Of a stretch of DNA of 64,000 bases, positions 60,784-64,000 are shown piece by piece; position 1 is the stretch's first letter, and each line of letters begins with the position of its first letter. Under the pieces are notes generated by a model. It was not told the DNA's origin. It saw nothing but the letters and a program-made list of their open reading frames with translations, and ran no database searches. The position numbers were made by a program, and so were the translations under genes. Source of the stretch: Amycolatopsis sp. CA-230715 (lineage in GTDB: Bacteria > Actinomycetota > Actinomycetes > Mycobacteriales > Pseudonocardiaceae); NCBI RefSeq assembly GCF_018736145.1, contig NZ_CP059997.1:8989501-9053500 (forward strand), read 5' to 3'.

Positions 60784-63700
60784 ATGACGCACGCGGGGTG
60801 GGACGCATTCCAGGCCGCACAGCACGAGGCAGCGGCGGGGCGCACCACCGCGCTGGCCGGCCCGGACGGGGTGCCGTGGCTGCTGGTGCCCGGCCAGGCG
60901 TGGCAGCGCAGGCTGCAGGACGGCACCTGGCAGTACAGCCAGCCGCCCGCGGATCCGGGCTACCGGGCGGCCACCCGGCAGGCACCGCCGCCCGGTGCCG
61001 CGCCGGGAGGGCAGCCGGGCTTCCGCGGGGCGCAGCCGGTCCAGGGACCGCAGGCGAACCGGGGATGGCAAGGTGGCGGATATCCTCCGCCGGGATACCC
61101 GTCAGGTCCACAAAGGACTCCCGGCGGCCCGGCGCCGTCGCCAAAGCCCCAGGGGCGTCCGCAGAACCAGCGGGTCAGGGTGGAGATGCTCGGCCGCGAA
61201 GGGGCGTTCGTCTGCGGTGCCGAGTCCGCCACCGAGTTCCTCACGAAGGCCGCGCGTGTCATCGCCTGGGCGGACGCCAGCAGGCACGGCACGCAGAACG
61301 GGCCGGGTGAGCCGGAACCGGTCGAGCCGGAGCGGCCCGCGTCGGCCAAGAAGGACGGCGTGCTGGACGACCTCGCCTGGCACAGCAGGTCGCTCACGCT
61401 CGACCTGCTCGCCGTCGGCAACCGGAAGTGGCAGCAACAGCGGTACGAGCAGGCCCATGCCGCGTGGAAGACCGCGCACGCGGAATGGGAGCAGCGGGAA
61501 GCGGCGCGCCGCTCGGCAGGCACGAAGCAGCCCAACCCGATCGTGCTGCTCGTGGGGGAACCGAACACCGGGCAGCGCCGGTTCACGCGGGCACTGGAGT
61601 TCGCGCTCGATCAGGCGGACGTCGGCTTCGACAGCACCGAGTTCCTCGACGGCTCCGCGGTACTCGCGGACGCCGGAGACGAGCCCCTGGAACACGTGGT
61701 GCGCCGCCGCATCACGAAGCTCGAGGACGGTCCGATCGTGCTGCTGGCCGAGCGGGTGGACGCGCTGTTCGCCAAGGACGCCGCGGGGATGGCGCGCCTG
61801 CTGCGGAACTACGCGCACGACCAGGACAGCTGCCGCCTCATCGTGCTCAGCGGAACCGAGAAGGTGCTCGAACAGCTCGCGACCGAAGCGCCGGACGTGT
61901 TGCAGACCATGCTGCGGTACCGGTTGCCCCGCTTCGACCAGCCCGCCCCGGCCGCCGCACTACTCGACGTCCTCGCCGGGGAGCGGTCGTTCGGGTTGCC
62001 GCCGGACGTGCGCGACCGGCTGGCCCAGCTGTCCCGTGACGCCGCCGCCCGCGGTGTCGAGGCCTTGGTGGACGCCGCGTCGCGGCAAGTGATCGCCAGG
62101 GGAGGGGCGGGCGGCCGGATCGCGATCACGCACGAGGACATCGCTCCGCTCGTCGCCGCGGCGGGCAAGCGCGGCGGCACCCCGATCGAAGAGCTGATGG
62201 CCGAGCTGGACGGCATGATCGGGCTCACCGCGGTGAAGGCGCGGGTCCGTTCGCTCACCTCGGAAATCGCCGTCGACGCGCGGCGCCGGAACGCGGGGAT
62301 GAAGGTCGCGGTGCGCAGCAGGCACCTGCTGCTGACCGGGAACCCGGGCACCGCCAAGACGACCGTCGCCCGCCTGCTCGGGAAGATCTTCCAGGCGCTC
62401 GGGGTGCTGCCGAAGGGCCATGTCGTCGAGGTGACCCGCACCGACCTGGTCGGCGAGTACCTGGGGGAGACCTCGCCGAAGACCAGGGCCGCCTGCGAAC
62501 GGGCCGTGGGTGGCGTGCTGTTCCTCGACGAGGCCTACAACCTGGTCACCGACGACGATGACGACTACGGCCGCGAGGCGGTCGCGGAACTGTTGGTACA
62601 GATGGAAAACCACCGCGACGACCTGGTGGTGTTCGCGGCGGGCTACCCCAAGGAGATCGAGACCTTCCTGGAGTCGAACCCCGGTCTGCGGTCGCGGTTC
62701 GCCGGGCGCATCGAGTTCCCGGACTATTCGAACGAGGAACTGGCGGAGATCTTCCGCGTGCTGGCGAAGAGCCAGGGCTACGAGCTGGCGGACGATCTCA
62801 CGACGGCCCTGCCGGAGGCGGTGCGGAGGATCCCGCGCGGCAGGGGGTTCGCGAACGGCCGGTCGGCGCGCGGTCTGCTGGAGGCGGCGATCGGGAAGCA
62901 GTCCGGCAGACTGACCGCCGAGCCGGGTGCCCGTGACGAGGACCTGGCCGTGCTGATCGCGGCGGACCTGCCGCAGCCGGGCGAGGCCGGGGTCTCCGCG
63001 GTGGATGGCGCCGGGCCGCGGCGGGGCCTTGCGGAGCTTATGGCCGAGCTGGACGCGATGATCGGTCTCGACTCGGTGAAGCAGCGCGTGCGGTCGATGG
63101 TGGACGAGATGGCGGTGGACGCGCGGCGCAGGGGAGCGGGCATGCTGGTCGCGGTGCGCAGCAGGCACCTGCTTTTCACCGGGAACCCGGGCACCGCGAA
63201 GACGACCGTGTCCAGGCTGGTCGGGCAGATCTACCGCGAGCTGGGCGTGCTGCCGTCCGGGCACCTGGTCGAGGTCGGCCGGGGTGACCTGGTGGCCGAG
63301 TACACCGGCCAGACCGCTCCGAAGACCCGCGAGGTGTGCGAGCGGGCCACGGGTGGCGTGCTGTTCATCGACGAGGCGTACGACCTCGTGCGCGACGAGA
63401 ACGACGGGTACGGCCGCGAAGCGGTCACCGAGTTGCTGGTGCAGATGGAGAACCACCGCGACGACCTGGTGGTCTTCGCCGCCGGTTACCCGAAGCAGAT
63501 GGACGAGTTCCTGGAGTCGAACCCCGGCCTGCGGTCGCGGTTCGCCGGGCGCATCGAGTTCCCCGACTACTCCAACGAGGAACTGGCCGGGATCTTCACG
63601 CTGATGGCGGGAAGCCAGGGCTACCGCCTCGCCGAGGACTTCACCGCGGCACTGCCCGAAGCGGTCCGCCGGATCCCGCGTGGCAGGGGGTTCGCGAACG

Positions 63701-64000
63701 GCCGGTCCGCGCGCGGTCTGCTGGAAGCCGTGATCGGCAAGCAGTCCACCCGGCTGGCCGCCGCGCCCGACACGCCCGCCGACGAACTCGCCGTGCTGCT
63801 GGCCGCCGATCTGCCGGACGCGTCCGGCGTCGCGGTGACCGACGAGGCCGGTCCGCGGCGCGGTCTCGACGATCTGCTGGCGGAGCTGGACGGCATGATC
63901 GGCCTCGACGAGGTGAAGGCGCAGGTCCGCGCGATGGTGGCGGAAACGCGGCTCGACGCGCGCCGCCGCAAGGCGGGGCTGCCGGTCGGGGCGCGCAGCC
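60784..64000 (+). CDS. Giant tandem AAA+ (CbxX/CfxQ-type) ATPase, 3' end beyond window
   Basis: At least 1072 residues, open to the end of the window. Residues 1-115 are Pro/Gly/Gln-rich and disordered. A degenerate ATPase follows with a broken P-loop (GEPNTGQRR near residue 258). Then come near-identical AAA+ modules of 281 residues each: Walker A GNPGTAKTTVARL near 519 and GNPGTAKTTVSRL near 800, Walker B VLFLDEAY/VLFIDEAY, arginine finger region SRFAGRIEFPDY. Each begins ELMAELDxMIGL; a further copy starts near 1030. The family includes RuBisCO activase CbxX and ESX-associated EccA, hexameric remodelling ATPases. ATG 60784 follows GGGGAGAG. The target is unknown. Confidence 0.88.
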   Translation, partial: MTHAGWDAFQAAQHEAAAGRTTALAGPDGVPWLLVPGQAWQRRLQDGTWQYSQPPADPGYRAATRQAPPPGAAPGGQPGFRGAQPVQGPQANRGWQGGGYPPPGYPSGPQRTPGGPAPSPKPQGRPQNQRVRVEMLGREGAFVCGAESATEFLTKAARVIAWADASRHGTQNGPGEPEPVEPERPASAKKDGVLDDLAWHSRSLTLDLLAVGNRKWQQQRYEQAHAAWKTAHAEWEQREAARRSAGTKQPNPIVLLVGEPNTGQRRFTRALEFALDQADVGFDSTEFLDGSAVLADAGDEPLEHVVRRRITKLEDGPIVLLAERVDALFAKDAAGMARLLRNYAHDQDSCRLIVLSGTEKVLEQLATEAPDVLQTMLRYRLPRFDQPAPAAALLDVLAGERSFGLPPDVRDRLAQLSRDAAARGVEALVDAASRQVIARGGAGGRIAITHEDIAPLVAAAGKRGGTPIEELMAELDGMIGLTAVKARVRSLTSEIAVDARRRNAGMKVAVRSRHLLLTGNPGTAKTTVARLLGKIFQALGVLPKGHVVEVTRTDLVGEYLGETSPKTRAACERAVGGVLFLDEAYNLVTDDDDDYGREAVAELLVQMENHRDDLVVFAAGYPKEIETFLESNPGLRSRFAGRIEFPDYSNEELAEIFRVLAKSQGYELADDLTTALPEAVRRIPRGRGFANGRSARGLLEAAIGKQSGRLTAEPGARDEDLAVLIAADLPQPGEAGVSAVDGAGPRRGLAELMAELDAMIGLDSVKQRVRSMVDEMAVDARRRGAGMLVAVRSRHLLFTGNPGTAKTTVSRLVGQIYRELGVLPSGHLVEVGRGDLVAEYTGQTAPKTREVCERATGGVLFIDEAYDLVRDENDGYGREAVTELLVQMENHRDDLVVFAAGYPKQMDEFLESNPGLRSRFAGRIEFPDYSNEELAGIFTLMAGSQGYRLAEDFTAALPEAVRRIPRGRGFANGRSARGLLEAVIGKQSTRLAAAPDTPADELAVLLAADLPDASGVAVTDEAGPRRGLDDLLAELDGMIGLDEVKAQVRAMVAETRLDARRRKAGLPVGARS

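Noticed and set aside
1..64000. tRNA, rRNA or CRISPR features
   Set aside because: I found no cloverleaf, ribosomal sequence or regularly spaced short repeats while reading through.

Overview
The window is GC-rich DNA (strong G/C bias at third codon positions, many GTG/TTG starts, several apparently leaderless genes) from a high-GC actinomycete. Mycothiol-era and CoA-catabolic families, LodA-type oxidases, REP13E12-like DUF222/HNH genes and a DasR-like site before a chitinase fit a Pseudonocardiaceae-type soil actinobacterium (Amycolatopsis-like); this placement is inference, since no marker RNA is present. About 52 protein genes are supported; I saw no rRNA, tRNA or CRISPR array.

Layout. 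1-2182: end of a peptide/nickel-type ABC importer (permease, fused double ATPase). 2131-3345: first DUF222/HNH gene. 3772-12067: LysR regulator, secreted GH18 chitinase, unknown protein, small secreted Pro-rich protein with a structured leader, large secreted subtilase. 12554-15505: oxidoreductase / O-methyltransferase / aromatic hydroxylase set. 15759-18629: STAND-type ATPase and LuxR regulator. 18914-22581: aromatic-amino-acid-lyase-like gene divergent from an RpiR regulator and MFS transporter. 22683-27804: leftward acyl-CoA operon (two acyl-CoA dehydrogenases, CitE-like lyase, MaoC-like hydratase, PPOX flavoprotein) plus a DinB/TIGR03086 protein. 28048-32237: three overlapping genes for a ferritin-like (VioB-type) protein, a LodA-type quinoprotein and a LodB-type flavoprotein. 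32215-37803: small membrane protein, MarR, then a CoA-transferase/acyl-CoA dehydrogenase operon divergent from an MHS transporter and IclR regulator, with two IclR-like operators between. 37797-46221: LysR/decarboxylase pair, secreted HAF-repeat protein, MarR-controlled unknown protein plus fumarylacetoacetase, hydrolase and epimerase fused to a zinc-ribbon tail. 46478-49305: second DUF222/HNH gene and an intact insertion sequence that landed exactly at the stop codon of a secreted-protein gene. 49928-54740: leftward TPR-CHAT protease, small Cys protein and membrane protein. 55184-64000: second MHS transporter, SDR/CMD pair, secreted protein, FAD oxidoreductase plus flavodoxin, and the start of a giant tandem AAA+ (CbxX-type) protein that runs off the end.

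How it works together. Much of the window is catabolic: transporters, CoA activation and oxidation, ring-cleavage tail (fumarylacetoacetase), non-oxidative decarboxylase, each beside its own regulator with recognisable operator palindromes. Extracellular degradation (chitinase, subtilase) would feed this. The least conventional parts are the ferritin-like/LodA/LodB operon, the TPR-CHAT/Cys-protein/membrane-protein operon, the lyase lacking the usual MIO triad, and the conserved unknown partner of fumarylacetoacetase.
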